Below are positions 41,723 to 51,455 of a DNA stretch of 64,000 bases, in pieces. The stretch comes from Aliitabrizicola sp041905595. Its GTDB lineage: Bacteria > Pseudomonadota > Alphaproteobacteria > Rhodobacterales > Rhodobacteraceae. The notes beneath the pieces are model-generated. The model did not search any database and was not told where the DNA came from. It saw only the letters and a program-made list of their open reading frames with translations. The stretch spans positions 50,275 to 114,274 of the forward strand of contig JAYRKT010000011.1 in the NCBI GenBank assembly GCA_041905595.1. The letters run 5' to 3'. The translations under genes were made by a program, and so were the position numbers. Position 1 is the stretch's first letter. Each line of letters starts with the position of its first letter.

Positions 41723-42808
41723 ATGGCCAATCTGCTTCTGAAGGATGTGGCGAAAGCCTATGGTGAGGTGAAGGTCCTCAAGGACATCAACCTCGACATC
41801 AAGACGGGAGAGTTGATCGTCTTCGTCGGCCCCTCGGGCTGCGGGAAATCGACTTTGCTGCGGATGATCGCGGGGCTCGAAAAGATCACCGGCGGGGATT
41901 TCACAATCGACGGCGAGCGGATGAACGATGTGCCCCCGGCGCAGCGCGGCATCGCCATGGTGTTCCAGTCCTATGCGCTTTATCCGCACATGACCGTGCG
42001 CGACAACATGGCCTTCGCGCTGAAAATCGCGAAGAAACCGCAGGCCGAGATCGACAAGGCAATCGACAAGGCCGCGCGCATCCTGCAACTCACGCCCTAT
42101 CTCGACCGCCTGCCCAAGGCGCTTTCGGGCGGCCAACGCCAACGCGTCGCCATCGGGCGGGCCATCGTGCGCGATCCGAAGGTCTATCTCTTCGACGAAC
42201 CGCTCTCGAATCTTGACGCCGCCTTGCGGGTGGCGACCCGGATCGAGATCGCGCAGCTGAAAGAGGCGATGCCGAACTCGACGATGATCTACGTCACCCA
42301 TGATCAGGTCGAGGCGATGACGCTGGCCAGCCGCATCGTCGTGCTTGCTGGCGGCGGGATCAGCCAGGTCGGCTCGCCGCTGGAGCTTTACGAGCGGCCC
42401 GAGAACGAATTCGTCGCCCAGTTCATCGGCAGCCCGGCGATGAACCTGATGCCCGGCGAGATTGTCGAGACAGGCGAGACGACGCTGGTGAAGCTGGCGA
42501 ATGGCGGCTCTGCGCGGGCGGCGATCGCGACCCGGTCCTCGGACAAGGGGATGAAGGTCAATCTCGGGGTGCGCCCCGAAGACCTGGTCGCGACCGACGG
42601 CGAGGCCTTGTTTGCCGGCGAGGTCGATATCAGCGAGGCGCTTGGCGAGGTGACGATCCTCTACTTCAAGAAGCAGGGCGACGCGGCCCCGGTGATCGCC
42701 AAGCTGCCGGGGATCCATCCCGAACTGCGCCACAAGACCGTGCGCCTGGCCGCCGATCCGAAGAAGATCCACCTCTTCGCCAACGGCCGCTCGCTGCTTT
42801 ATCGGTGA
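41723..42808 (+). CDS. aglK: Alpha-glucoside ABC transporter ATPase
   Basis: 361 residues from ATG 41723 with GGGGAGGAAG upstream. Walker A is GPSGCGKST, the signature is LSGGQRQRVAIGRAI, Walker B is VYLFDEPLSNLD, and the switch His is in YVTHDQVEAM. A C-terminal TOBE regulatory domain (about 240-361) marks it as a MalK-type sugar importer ATPase. It is last in the operon and 15 bases from the convergent antiporter gene. Confidence 0.95.
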   Translation: MANLLLKDVAKAYGEVKVLKDINLDIKTGELIVFVGPSGCGKSTLLRMIAGLEKITGGDFTIDGERMNDVPPAQRGIAMVFQSYALYPHMTVRDNMAFALKIAKKPQAEIDKAIDKAARILQLTPYLDRLPKALSGGQRQRVAIGRAIVRDPKVYLFDEPLSNLDAALRVATRIEIAQLKEAMPNSTMIYVTHDQVEAMTLASRIVVLAGGGISQVGSPLELYERPENEFVAQFIGSPAMNLMPGEIVETGETTLVKLANGGSARAAIATRSSDKGMKVNLGVRPEDLVATDGEALFAGEVDISEALGEVTILYFKKQGDAAPVIAKLPGIHPELRHKTVRLAADPKKIHLFANGRSLLYR

Positions 42809-42823
42809 CCGGCGGTTGCCGGG

Positions 42824-43927
42824 TCAGACCGGCGGCGGCATCAGGAAGAAGGTCATCGCGAAGACAAGGTAGACGGCCAGGATCATCACCCCCAGGAACC
42901 AGGCCGAGCGGCCCGCCTGTGTGGTGAGGATCGCTGTAAGCGTGGCGATCATCATCATCACCACCGCCCCGGGCCAGAAGTCGAGGCTCATCGGCTGCGG
43001 CCCGATGACATAGGACAGCAGCACCAGCACCGGTGCAACGAAAAGCGCGATCTGCGCCGCGCTGCCAAGCGCGATGCCGACCGACAGGTCCAGCCGGTCC
43101 TTCCGCGCTGCGGAGAAGGCCGATCCCATTTCCGCCGCGCCCCCCACAAGGCCGACAACGATGAAGCCGACGAAGGCCGGCGTAAGGCCGAGCGTCACCG
43201 CGGCCTCCTGCACCGAAGCGACGAAGACTTCGGAGACCAGCGCGACAAAAAGGGTGGCGACACAGAGCAGGATCACGCTCGTCCGCACCGACCAGCCGCC
43301 CCCGGCGTCCTCTCCGCCCGCGGCCTGCTCATGTTCTGCTCCGGCGAATTCGGCCGAATGCGTAACCAGCGAGAAGGCCATGCCCAGACCGTAGGTCACG
43401 ATCAGCAGCACCGCCAGCCCGAGGCTCAGTGACTGGGCAAAGTTGGCTGCCCCTTCCGACCGGGCGATGATCGAGGGCACCAGCAGCGCGATCACCGACA
43501 GGTAGAGCAGCCCCGATTGCAGACGGGCCGTGCCCCGGTTGAAGTCCTGCACGTGGTGCTTGAGGCCACCCAGCAGGAAACTGCCGCCCAACATGAAGAG
43601 GGCGTTGGTCACGATTGCCCCGGCGATCGAGGCCTTCACGAGTACGTATTCGCCGGCCTGAAGCGCCGCGAGCGAAATCACCAACTCGGTGAGGTTGCCG
43701 AGCGTCGCGTTCAGAAGCCCGCCGGCCGCATCACCGATCCGTTCAGCGACAGTCTCGGTCGAGCGGCTGAGGAGCGCGGCAAGTGGAACGATCGCGAGGA
43801 TTGACAGGACGAACAACAGCGTCGGGCTGTCGCCGCGAAAGTGTTCGGCGAGGAAAAGGATCGGTACGAAGACAAGCAGCGCGAAGAGCGGTGTCGCGCG
43901 CAATTCCCGCAGAATGATGGCCGACAT
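42824..43927 (-). CDS. Calcium/proton antiporter, CaxA/ChaA-type
   Basis: 367 residues from ATG 43927, which has GGGGGAGGAT just upstream. Eleven hydrophobic helices are expected. The two alpha repeats are GLLNATLGNLTELVISLAALQAGEY and GLVGGAAEMGSAFSAARKDRLDLSVGIALGSAAQIALF, with the conserved Glu and Asn residues of CAX exchangers. An acidic cytoplasmic loop (EHEQAAGGEDAGG) separates the halves. It exports Ca2+ (or Na+) using the proton gradient. It is convergent with the agl operon and unrelated to it. Confidence 0.92.
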   Translation of the reverse strand: MSAIILRELRATPLFALLVFVPILFLAEHFRGDSPTLLFVLSILAIVPLAALLSRSTETVAERIGDAAGGLLNATLGNLTELVISLAALQAGEYVLVKASIAGAIVTNALFMLGGSFLLGGLKHHVQDFNRGTARLQSGLLYLSVIALLVPSIIARSEGAANFAQSLSLGLAVLLIVTYGLGMAFSLVTHSAEFAGAEHEQAAGGEDAGGGWSVRTSVILLCVATLFVALVSEVFVASVQEAAVTLGLTPAFVGFIVVGLVGGAAEMGSAFSAARKDRLDLSVGIALGSAAQIALFVAPVLVLLSYVIGPQPMSLDFWPGAVVMMMIATLTAILTTQAGRSAWFLGVMILAVYLVFAMTFFLMPPPV

Positions 43928-44009
43928 GATCCGATCCTCCCCCGATCCGACGATTGGACTAGCCTCGCACTGAAACCGATCCGGTGCCATGACCCTGATC
44001 AACGATCTG

Positions 44010-44915
44010 TCAGAGAGTCGGGATTGGTGCGGTGGGCCGGAACAACAGCTCGGGCAGGGCGGTCGCCAGCCGCATCGCCGCCGAGGACAGGATCGACCCG
44101 GCCGGCCGGACCAGCACGATCGCTTCGTCCCCGGCATCGGAGATCGGGCGGGTGACCAGCGGCCGTCCGTCATGGCTGAGGGCCGGGGCGGGCGCGGTAT
44201 AGGACAGGCCGACGCCCAGCCCATTCGCGGCGAAGGATCGCATCAGCTCAAGCGTTGCCGTCCGGTGCGCGATCCGCGCCGTCATGCCGCGCGAGGAAAA
44301 CAGGGCGCGCATATGGCCAAGGCTGAGTCCCTGATCGGTCAGGACCAGGGGCTCCGGGGCAAGGTCGGCAAGCGTCAGCGCGCCTTGCCCGGCCAGCGGG
44401 TGATCCGCGGCCAGCACGGCATGGGGGGCGATCCGGGCCAGAACCTCGCGCGGCAGGTCGGCGGGAAGGCCGAGGTCCCAGGTCACGGCAAGGTCGATCT
44501 GGCCCCGATGCAGGGCCAGGGCAAGGGCCTCGAACCCGATCACAGAGGGCTCGACCACCAGATCCGGCAATTCCGCCACGGTGCTTGCCAGAAGCGGAGC
44601 GAGAAGGCCGGGGGCGAGATCCTCGAAGACCGCGAGCCGAACCGGGCTGCGCATGTTGTCCTCGCCCTGCATCAGCCGGTCGAGTGCGGCCAATTGCGCT
44701 GCCGCCTGCTCGAGCCAGGCCGTGCCGAACGAGGTCGGGACCATCCGGCCGCCCCGGCGCAGGAACAGCGGCTTTCCCAGCACCGTCTCAAGTTGCGCGA
44801 GCGCAACCGACAGGGCCGGCTGGCTGACGTGAAGCACCGCGGCGGCTGCGGTCACCCCGCCATGCGTTGCGACGGCCGTGGCATACTCGAGCTGGCGGAG
44901 AGTAACGGATAACAT
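44010..44915 (-). CDS. LysR-family transcriptional regulator
   Basis: 301 residues. The N-terminal winged helix is LRQLEYATAVATHGGVTAAAAVLHVSQPALSVALAQLETVLGKPLFLRRGG. The effector domain starts near residue 90. It is divergent from the PhyH-like gene with 79 bases between, and that gap holds an unusually AT-rich stretch (about 44928-44960). LysR proteins often control the divergent neighbour, so the dioxygenase gene is its likely target. Confidence 0.9.
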   Translation of the reverse strand: MLSVTLRQLEYATAVATHGGVTAAAAVLHVSQPALSVALAQLETVLGKPLFLRRGGRMVPTSFGTAWLEQAAAQLAALDRLMQGEDNMRSPVRLAVFEDLAPGLLAPLLASTVAELPDLVVEPSVIGFEALALALHRGQIDLAVTWDLGLPADLPREVLARIAPHAVLAADHPLAGQGALTLADLAPEPLVLTDQGLSLGHMRALFSSRGMTARIAHRTATLELMRSFAANGLGVGLSYTAPAPALSHDGRPLVTRPISDAGDEAIVLVRPAGSILSSAAMRLATALPELLFRPTAPIPTL

Positions 44916-44994
44916 GGATCTATGGGCGGGATTTAAAGCTATTATTGGAGATTATGTTTAGCCGATGCCATTCTCGCCTCCAACAGGAAAGGGA

Positions 44995-45786
<792 letters not shown>

Positions 45787-45787
45787 C

Positions 45788-45826
45788 CGGCGAAGCGTCG
45801 GCGGGGGCATCGAGCCCCCTTCGCCG
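45788..45826 (+). other. Stem-loop after the PhyH-like gene
   Basis: An outer 8-bp stem, CGGCGAAG (45788-45795) with CTTCGCCG (45819-45826), encloses an inner hairpin GGGGGC-ATCGA-GCCCCC (45803-45819; one base shared). No T run follows, so it may be a 3'-end protecting structure or a Rho-associated end. The inner stem resembles the first hairpin of repeat element A but the tail of that element is missing. Confidence 0.5.
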
Positions 45827-45970
45827 CTGCTGCCGCGCGCTTCTCCCCGATCTTGTCGCAAGTCAGGACACCGGGGCGGGTTCTGCGGCCGCGGCCCGGT
45901 GTCACGGCGTGGCGCGGGCTGTTGCCGGACCTGCCCCGACGTGACACAAGCGCGGCCGGAGACCCGCGCC

Positions 45971-46969
45971 ATGTCAGACCAGACCCCGCCCCGCCGATTC
46001 TTTCCGCCGCCGCCGCCCCTGGCCCAGAAGCCCAAGCCTGGACTGTTCCGGCGGGTGCCGCCTGCGATCTTTCCGCCGATTCTCGGCGCGCTCGGCATCG
46101 GTCTGGTCTGGCGGCAGAGCGGCTGGATGTTCGGCCTGCCCGACGGCCTGGCCGAGATGCTGCTTGGGGCATTGACGCTTCTGTGGCTGTTTGCGGTCCT
46201 TGCCTATGCGGTCAAGGTCCTGCGCCGGCCGGCTGTGCTGGCCGAGGACCTCGCGATCCTGCCGGGCCGGGCAGGGATCGCTGCGCTGGTGATGACCGTC
46301 TACCAGATCGCCATGGTGCTGGCGCCCTATGCGGGCGTGACGGCACGCGCCATGCTGATCGGCGGGCTGATCCTCCATCTGGCGTTGATCCTTGCGACGG
46401 TGGTGAGGCTTGCGACCGGCCCGGCGGCGCAGCGTGAGGTAACGCCGGTCTGGCACCTGACCTTTGTCGGGCCGATCCTTGGCGCGGTCGCGGCGCTGAT
46501 GCTGGGGCTTGAGGGACTGGCAGAGGTGATCTTCTGGGTGACGCTGCCGGTGGCAGCGGGGATCTGGGCGATCAGCCTGCGTCAGGCAGTCACCCGCATC
46601 CCGCCAGCCCCCCTGCGGCCGCTCCTGGCGATCCATCTCGCGCCGTTGAGCCTGTTCGGCGTCGTCGCACTCGGCTTCGGCTGGCAGGAGATGGCGCTGG
46701 TCTTTGCCGCTCTGGCGCTGACGCTGCTGGTCGCGCTCGCGGTTTCCGGGAAATGGCTTCTGGCTGCCGGGTTCAGCGCGCTCTGGGGGGCCTTCACCTT
46801 TCCGCTTGCGGCCTTCTCGCGGCTGGTGCTGGGGATGGCGCCGGGCCATGCAGCCGGCGGTGTTTTGCTGGTCGCGGTGACCTTCGTGATCCTGCCGATC
46901 CTGTGGCGTATCCTGAAGGACTGGGCCAAGGGCAGCCTGGCGGTGAAGACAAACGCGGCCGAGGCTTAG
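45971..46969 (+). CDS. TDT-family transporter (TehA/SLAC1-like)
   Basis: 332 residues from ATG 45971. A proline-rich cytoplasmic start (PPRRFFPPPPPLAQKPKPGLFRRVPPAIFPPILGALGIGLVWRQ) leads into about ten hydrophobic helices. The PPAIFPPILGALGIG opening is that of the tellurite-resistance/dicarboxylate transporter family, which folds like plant SLAC1 anion channels. Substrate could be tellurite-related, C4-dicarboxylate, sulfite or another anion. It ends just before the damaged repeat region and scaffold gap. Confidence 0.85.
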   Translation: MSDQTPPRRFFPPPPPLAQKPKPGLFRRVPPAIFPPILGALGIGLVWRQSGWMFGLPDGLAEMLLGALTLLWLFAVLAYAVKVLRRPAVLAEDLAILPGRAGIAALVMTVYQIAMVLAPYAGVTARAMLIGGLILHLALILATVVRLATGPAAQREVTPVWHLTFVGPILGAVAALMLGLEGLAEVIFWVTLPVAAGIWAISLRQAVTRIPPAPLRPLLAIHLAPLSLFGVVALGFGWQEMALVFAALALTLLVALAVSGKWLLAAGFSALWGAFTFPLAAFSRLVLGMAPGHAAGGVLLVAVTFVILPILWRILKDWAKGSLAVKTNAAEA

Positions 46970-47126
46970 GGCCGCAGCGCAGCCGAGGGGGGGGGGGCCC
47001 CCCCCCCCCCGCCGCGGGGGGGGGGGGCCCCCCGGGGGTTTTGGGGGGGGGGAACAGATAAACCCCCCCCCCGCGCGGGGNNNNNNNNNNCGGACCGGGT
47101 CCGGGGCTCACCCCCGGGGTATTTCG
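46970..47126 (+). repeat. REP-like element A, copy 3, damaged by assembly
   Basis: The right part is readable: a short hairpin CGGAC-CGG-GTCCG (47091-47103) and the tail CCCCCGGGGTATTTCG (47111-47126) followed by GAGGAGAAATCAG. This matches the end of copies 1 and 2. The left part is lost in long runs of G and C and the N gap. Its place, between a plus-strand and a minus-strand gene end, also matches the other copies. Confidence 0.6.
46986..47090. other. Scaffold gap with low-quality G/C runs
   Basis: Ten N bases (47081-47090) mark a scaffold join. The roughly 95 bases before it are almost only G or C homopolymers of 5-14 bases, unlike anything else in the window. They are best read as base-calling or assembly artefact at a hard hairpin, not as real sequence. 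True length of the gap is unknown. Confidence 0.9.
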
Positions 47127-47136
47127 CGAGGAGAAA

Positions 47137-47838
47137 TCAGATCAGCCGCACCCAGGCGCGGGCAAGGGCAAGGCCTGCGGCATCGGCTTCGCCGCCGCGC
47201 GTGGTGGCGAGACGGCGGTGGGCCGAGATCCAGCCGGGATGCAGCGCCTCGGTCAGATCGGGGAACTCGCGGGTCCAGTCGGCGACGACGGCGCGGTTCG
47301 CCTCGAAATGGAATTGGGTCGCGTAGCTGGCGCGGCCGATGCGGAAGGCCTGGTTGCGGGCGATATCGCCGGTGGCGAGGAGCGTCGCATCGGGCGGCAG
47401 GGTAAAGGTGTCGCTGTGCCACTGGAAAATCGGGAACTCGACGGGAGCGGCCGAGAGGACCGGATCGGCGCGGCCGGCCTCGGTCAGCGCCACGTCGCAC
47501 CAGCCGAATTCGCGGGCGATCGCCAGGTGGTTCTCGCCGCCCCAGGCCCTCGCCATGAGCTGGCTGCCAAGGCAGATGCCAAGGACCGGCTTGTCGGCCT
47601 CTCCAAAGGCGCGGATCACCCGGGCGAGGGCGGGCAGGTAGGGGTGGATGTCGTCGTCCAGCGCCGACTGCTCGCCGCCGAAGACCACCAGCGCATCGTA
47701 GTCGCCGCTTGCGAGGTCGGGCAGGCCACCGTCGAACCAGGGCCGGAACTGATGGATCAGGGCGCCGGCTTCGTGCAGGGCGACACCGACCTGGCCGTGA
47801 TGGGTGATCTTCGTGTTCTCGACGATGGCGACGCGCAT
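47137..47838 (-). CDS. Class I glutamine amidotransferase-like protein
   Basis: 233 residues. The nucleophile Cys is in VLGICLGSQLMARAWGG (about residue 90) and the His is in ATQFHFEANRAVVADW; the Glu follows two residues later. The start VAIVENTKITHHGQVGVALHEAG and the VFGGEQSALDDDIHPYL stretch fit stand-alone GMP-synthase-like amidotransferases, including gamma-glutamyl-polyamine hydrolase relatives. No synthetase partner is encoded next to it. It diverges from guaB with 151 bases between, which may be chance. Confidence 0.88.
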   Translation of the reverse strand: MRVAIVENTKITHHGQVGVALHEAGALIHQFRPWFDGGLPDLASGDYDALVVFGGEQSALDDDIHPYLPALARVIRAFGEADKPVLGICLGSQLMARAWGGENHLAIAREFGWCDVALTEAGRADPVLSAAPVEFPIFQWHSDTFTLPPDATLLATGDIARNQAFRIGRASYATQFHFEANRAVVADWTREFPDLTEALHPGWISAHRRLATTRGGEADAAGLALARAWVRLI

Positions 47839-47989
47839 GGGCAGACCTTGTGGCTCAATTCGTGCCGATCCTCATCACGTTGCGGTTTGACCCGCAAGAG
47901 GGGCGGTTTTGCCCTTGCCTTCCTTCCCCGCCCGTGAAACAGGGAACCGCCAAACGAACACTCCCCATCCTGACGCCAAGGAGGCTCTC

Positions 47990-49438
47990 ATGGAGATTCG
48001 CGAGGCTCTCACCTTTGACGACGTTCTGCTGGTTCCCGCCGCCTCGAGCGTGCTTCCCTCGGATGCCGATACGTCGACCTATGTGACCAAGTCGATCCGG
48101 ATGACCATCCCGCTGCTGTCGAGCGCGATGGACACGGTGACCGAGGGCCGCATGGCCATCGCCATGGCGCAGGCGGGCGGGATCGGGGTGATTCACCGCA
48201 ACCTCAACACCGAACAGCAGGCGGCCGAGGTGCGGCGGGTGAAGCGTTTCGAAAGCGGCATCGTCTATGCGCCGATCACGCTGACCCCGGACCAGACGCT
48301 CGCCGATGCGAAGATCCTGCAGGAGCGGTACAACGTCACCGGCTTCCCGGTCGTCGACGAGCTGGGCCGGGTCGTCGGGATCGTCACCAACCGCGACATG
48401 CGTTTTGCCTCGGACGACCGCACGCCGGTCAGGGTGATGATGTCCTCGAAGGACCTCGCTATGCTGCGCGAGCCGGTCGACCGCGAAGAGGCGATCAACC
48501 TGATGAAGGCGCGGCGGATCGAGAAACTTCTGGTGACCGACGGGCAGGGGAAACTGACGGGCCTGCTGACGCTGAAGGATACCGAGAAATCGGTGCTGAA
48601 CCCGCATGCCTGCAAAGACGAACTGGGGCGGCTGCGCGTGGCCGCGGCCTCGACCGTGGGGGACGCGGGCTTTGAACGGTCGAAGGCGCTGATCGATGCC
48701 GGCGTGGACATGGTGGTCATCGACACCGCGCATGGCCATTCCGAAGGCGTGGCGAAGGCGGTCGAGCGGATCAAGGCGCTGTCGAATGCGGTGCAGGTGG
48801 TGGCGGGTAACGTCGCCACAGCCGAGGCGACGCGGGCGCTGATCGCCGCGGGGGCCGATGCGGTCAAGGTCGGGATCGGGCCAGGCTCGATCTGCACGAC
48901 GCGGATCGTCGCGGGCGTGGGCGTGCCGCAGCTGACGGCGATCATGGATGCGGCGGGTGCGGCGGGCGACATCCCGGTCATCGCTGATGGCGGCATCAAG
49001 TATTCCGGCGACTTCGCCAAGGCGATCGCCGCCGGCGCCTCCTGCGCGATGGTGGGATCGGCGATTGCGGGGACCGACGAAAGCCCCGGCGAGGTGATCC
49101 TGTATCAGGGCCGCAGCTTCAAGTCCTACCGCGGCATGGGCAGCCTGGGCGCGATGGCGCGCGGCTCCGCCGACCGCTACTTCCAGAAGGATGCGGCAAG
49201 CGACAAGCTTGTGCCCGAGGGGATCGAGGGCCAGGTGCCCTACAAGGGCTCGGCGGCGGCAGTGATCCACCAGCTTGTCGGCGGACTTCGCGCGGCGATG
49301 GGATATACCGGCAACGGCTCTATCGCCGAGATGCGGCGCAACTGCGAATTCGTGCGGATCACTGGGGCGGGGCTGAAGGAAAGCCACGTCCATGACGTGC
49401 AGATCACCCGGGAAAGCCCCAATTACAGGCTGGGCTGA
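47990..49438 (+). CDS. guaB: Inosine-5'-monophosphate dehydrogenase
   Basis: 482 residues from ATG 47990 with AAGGAGG upstream. It oxidises IMP to XMP, the first committed step to GMP. The barrel start is ALTFDDVLLVPAASSVLPSDAD, two CBS domains occupy about residues 92-205, and the catalytic loop Cys lies in VGIGPGSICTTRIVAGVGVPQL. The flap and monovalent-ion motifs (GMGSLGAMARGSADRYFQ) are intact. A typical housekeeping gene. Confidence 0.97.
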   Translation: MEIREALTFDDVLLVPAASSVLPSDADTSTYVTKSIRMTIPLLSSAMDTVTEGRMAIAMAQAGGIGVIHRNLNTEQQAAEVRRVKRFESGIVYAPITLTPDQTLADAKILQERYNVTGFPVVDELGRVVGIVTNRDMRFASDDRTPVRVMMSSKDLAMLREPVDREEAINLMKARRIEKLLVTDGQGKLTGLLTLKDTEKSVLNPHACKDELGRLRVAAASTVGDAGFERSKALIDAGVDMVVIDTAHGHSEGVAKAVERIKALSNAVQVVAGNVATAEATRALIAAGADAVKVGIGPGSICTTRIVAGVGVPQLTAIMDAAGAAGDIPVIADGGIKYSGDFAKAIAAGASCAMVGSAIAGTDESPGEVILYQGRSFKSYRGMGSLGAMARGSADRYFQKDAASDKLVPEGIEGQVPYKGSAAAVIHQLVGGLRAAMGYTGNGSIAEMRRNCEFVRITGAGLKESHVHDVQITRESPNYRLG

Positions 49439-49557
49439 CGCGGTGGCGGATGCCGCCCCGATGCGATGGGGCGGCGTGTGGCCAAGGTTGCCGCTTGACC
49501 TCTTCGTCCCCGGGGGACTGGAATAGCCGCGCCCTCTGGCCGGTGGAGACGCATGCC

Positions 49558-50592
49558 TTGACCAACAGCTCGCCCGTTGTTCCGATCGGTGCCGCCTACT
49601 TTCCGGCGCCGGAGCCCGGCCCGACCCGCGACTATCAGTTTGTCCTTGTGCCGGGCTTCACGCTTCTCGCCTTTGCCTCGGCGGTCGAGCCGTTGCGCAT
49701 TGCAAACCAGCTGTCGCAGGCGCCGCTCTACCGCTGGCGCGTGGTGTCGGAAGATGGCGCGCCGGTCGTCAGTTCGTCCGGCATCGCGGTCGCCGTCGAC
49801 GGAACGCTCGGCCAACCTGACAAGGATAGCCACCTCTTCGTCTGCGCCGGCAATCCGCCGATGGAGGCAGCGGCAGCGGGCGTGGTCGCGGCCGTCAAGC
49901 GGCACCATCGCTTCGGTGGTACCGTCGGCGGGATCTGCACCGGAGCCTTCGCGCTGGCCAAGGCCGGGATCGTCCGCGATGGCCGCTTCACCCTGCACTG
50001 GGAAAACCAGCCGGGTTTCGTCGAGACTTTTCGCAACCTCGTGCCGACGCTCAACCGGTTCGAGACGGACGGGCGGGTGTTGACCTGCGGCGGCGGGGCG
50101 GCCTCGACCGACATGATGCTGTCGATCATCGCTTCGGATCACGGGACCGACTTCGCCGCGATGGTGTCCGAGATGTGTCTGCGCACGGTGATGTCGGGGG
50201 CCGAGCCTGAGCAGCGCAGTTCGCTGGCCGCGCTGATGTCGTCGCGCAATCCGGTGCTGATCGCGTCGATCACGCTGATGAACCGGCATATCGAGGATCC
50301 GCTGCCGATGGACGAACTGGCAGCGGCGACCGGATATTGCCGACGGCATCTCGAGCGACTGTTCCGCAATGCGGTGGGCCAGACGCCCGGGCATTTTTAT
50401 CGGGGGCTTCGGCTGGACCGGGGGCGCAACCTTCTCAGCACGACCGACCTGACGCTGCAGGAGGTCGCGATGGCCTGCGGCTATGACTCAGTCGCGCATT
50501 TCTCGAAGAGCTTCCGCGCGCGGTATGGCACGGCGCCCACGAAGCTGAAGCAGGGGATCGCCGCGCCAAAGCCGCGGCAGACGACCGCCTGA
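49558..50592 (+). CDS. GlxA-type AraC-family transcriptional regulator
   Basis: 344 residues from TTG 49558, with GGTGGAG upstream; GTG 49543 or an ATG at 49450 are alternatives. Residues about 20-190 are a DJ-1/PfpI-like amidotransferase domain with Cys in GGICTGAFALAKAG. The C-terminal AraC helix-turn-helix pair runs from about 235 (NRHIEDPLPMDELAAATGYCRRHLERLFRNAVGQTPGHFYRGLRL and TLQEVAMACGYDSVAHFSKSFRARYG). Such regulators often control choline, carnitine or arginine use, but no such genes are near. Confidence 0.88.
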   Translation: MTNSSPVVPIGAAYFPAPEPGPTRDYQFVLVPGFTLLAFASAVEPLRIANQLSQAPLYRWRVVSEDGAPVVSSSGIAVAVDGTLGQPDKDSHLFVCAGNPPMEAAAAGVVAAVKRHHRFGGTVGGICTGAFALAKAGIVRDGRFTLHWENQPGFVETFRNLVPTLNRFETDGRVLTCGGGAASTDMMLSIIASDHGTDFAAMVSEMCLRTVMSGAEPEQRSSLAALMSSRNPVLIASITLMNRHIEDPLPMDELAAATGYCRRHLERLFRNAVGQTPGHFYRGLRLDRGRNLLSTTDLTLQEVAMACGYDSVAHFSKSFRARYGTAPTKLKQGIAAPKPRQTTA

Positions 50593-50651
50593 TCGCCGCC
50601 CGGCAGTCTCCGCGCTTGCTTTCCCAGCTGCGGGGATCATCGCCCGGCAGT

Positions 50652-51455
50652 TCAGGCGTTCGAATGCCAGAGCCCATCACGAAAGGCGAAAACCCGCTGA
50701 GGGCGCTGAGTGAAGGCCCGAGCAGCCCCATCATGGATCCAGGGGGTCACGGTCAGGAGCGGCCCTTCGACGTCCAGCACCGCGAAGCCGTGATCCCTTT
50801 CCCCCTCCCGGGCGCAAAGTGCGGTGCCGCTCTGCATCTGGAACAGCGGGCGCGGCGTATCCGGCCCGATGCCGAGGCCGATCGACCAGTGGTGCAGGTG
50901 TCCGGACAGGACGATCCGGATGCCGGCTTCGGCCAGGGCGGGCAGGGCGGCGCGGGCCCCGCGGGTTTCTCCGCGGTCGAAACCGGGCGGCTCCTCAAGC
51001 GGGTGGTGACAGACAAGGATATTGATCGCCCCGGGAGGTGCGGAGCGCGCCGCGCGGAGAATGCGGTCGATCTCTGCCCGTCGCAGGCGGCCGCGTCGCC
51101 AACGCCAGGGATCGGCGGTGTTGGTGCCGTAAAGGCGCAACGGGCCGGCCTCGGCGTCGGGGGCGAGATTGGACGAAGCCCCGGCGCGGTAGCTGCGAAA
51201 CGGGGTGAAAATCCGGGCCGCCAGGTTGAAGAGCGGCACGTCATGATTGCCCGGTATGATCAGGAACGGCAGTCCGAGGCCATGCAGGAACGTCATGGCG
51301 CGGAGGAACTGGCCATGCCGCGCCCGGTGCGTGAGGTCGCCTGAGACCACCATGAAATCGGGCAGGCAGGTTGTGATCGCCTCGCGCAGGGGAGCTGCCA
51401 GATCGCCCCGCTCCAGCCCGAAATGCAGGTCAGTCAGGTGGACAAGTCGCGTCAT
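50652..51455 (-). CDS. Calcineurin-like metallophosphoesterase
   Basis: 267 residues. All metal motifs are present in order: HLTDLHFGL (D-x-H), VVSGDLTHRA (GD), IIPGNHDVP (GNHD), CHHPLEE and LSGHLHHWSIG (GHxH). No signal peptide. Relatives hydrolyse cyclic nucleotides or phospholipid headgroups; the substrate here is unknown. ATG 51455 overlaps the stop of the lipid-kinase gene as ATGA, so a link to lipid phosphate metabolism is plausible. Confidence 0.9.
   Translation of the reverse strand: MTRLVHLTDLHFGLERGDLAAPLREAITTCLPDFMVVSGDLTHRARHGQFLRAMTFLHGLGLPFLIIPGNHDVPLFNLAARIFTPFRSYRAGASSNLAPDAEAGPLRLYGTNTADPWRWRRGRLRRAEIDRILRAARSAPPGAINILVCHHPLEEPPGFDRGETRGARAALPALAEAGIRIVLSGHLHHWSIGLGIGPDTPRPLFQMQSGTALCAREGERDHGFAVLDVEGPLLTVTPWIHDGAARAFTQRPQRVFAFRDGLWHSNA

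Noticed and set aside
46986..47080. Alternating long G and C runs that could look like a structured or regulatory element
   Set aside because: They directly flank an N gap and are unlike all other sequence here, so they are treated as assembly artefact.
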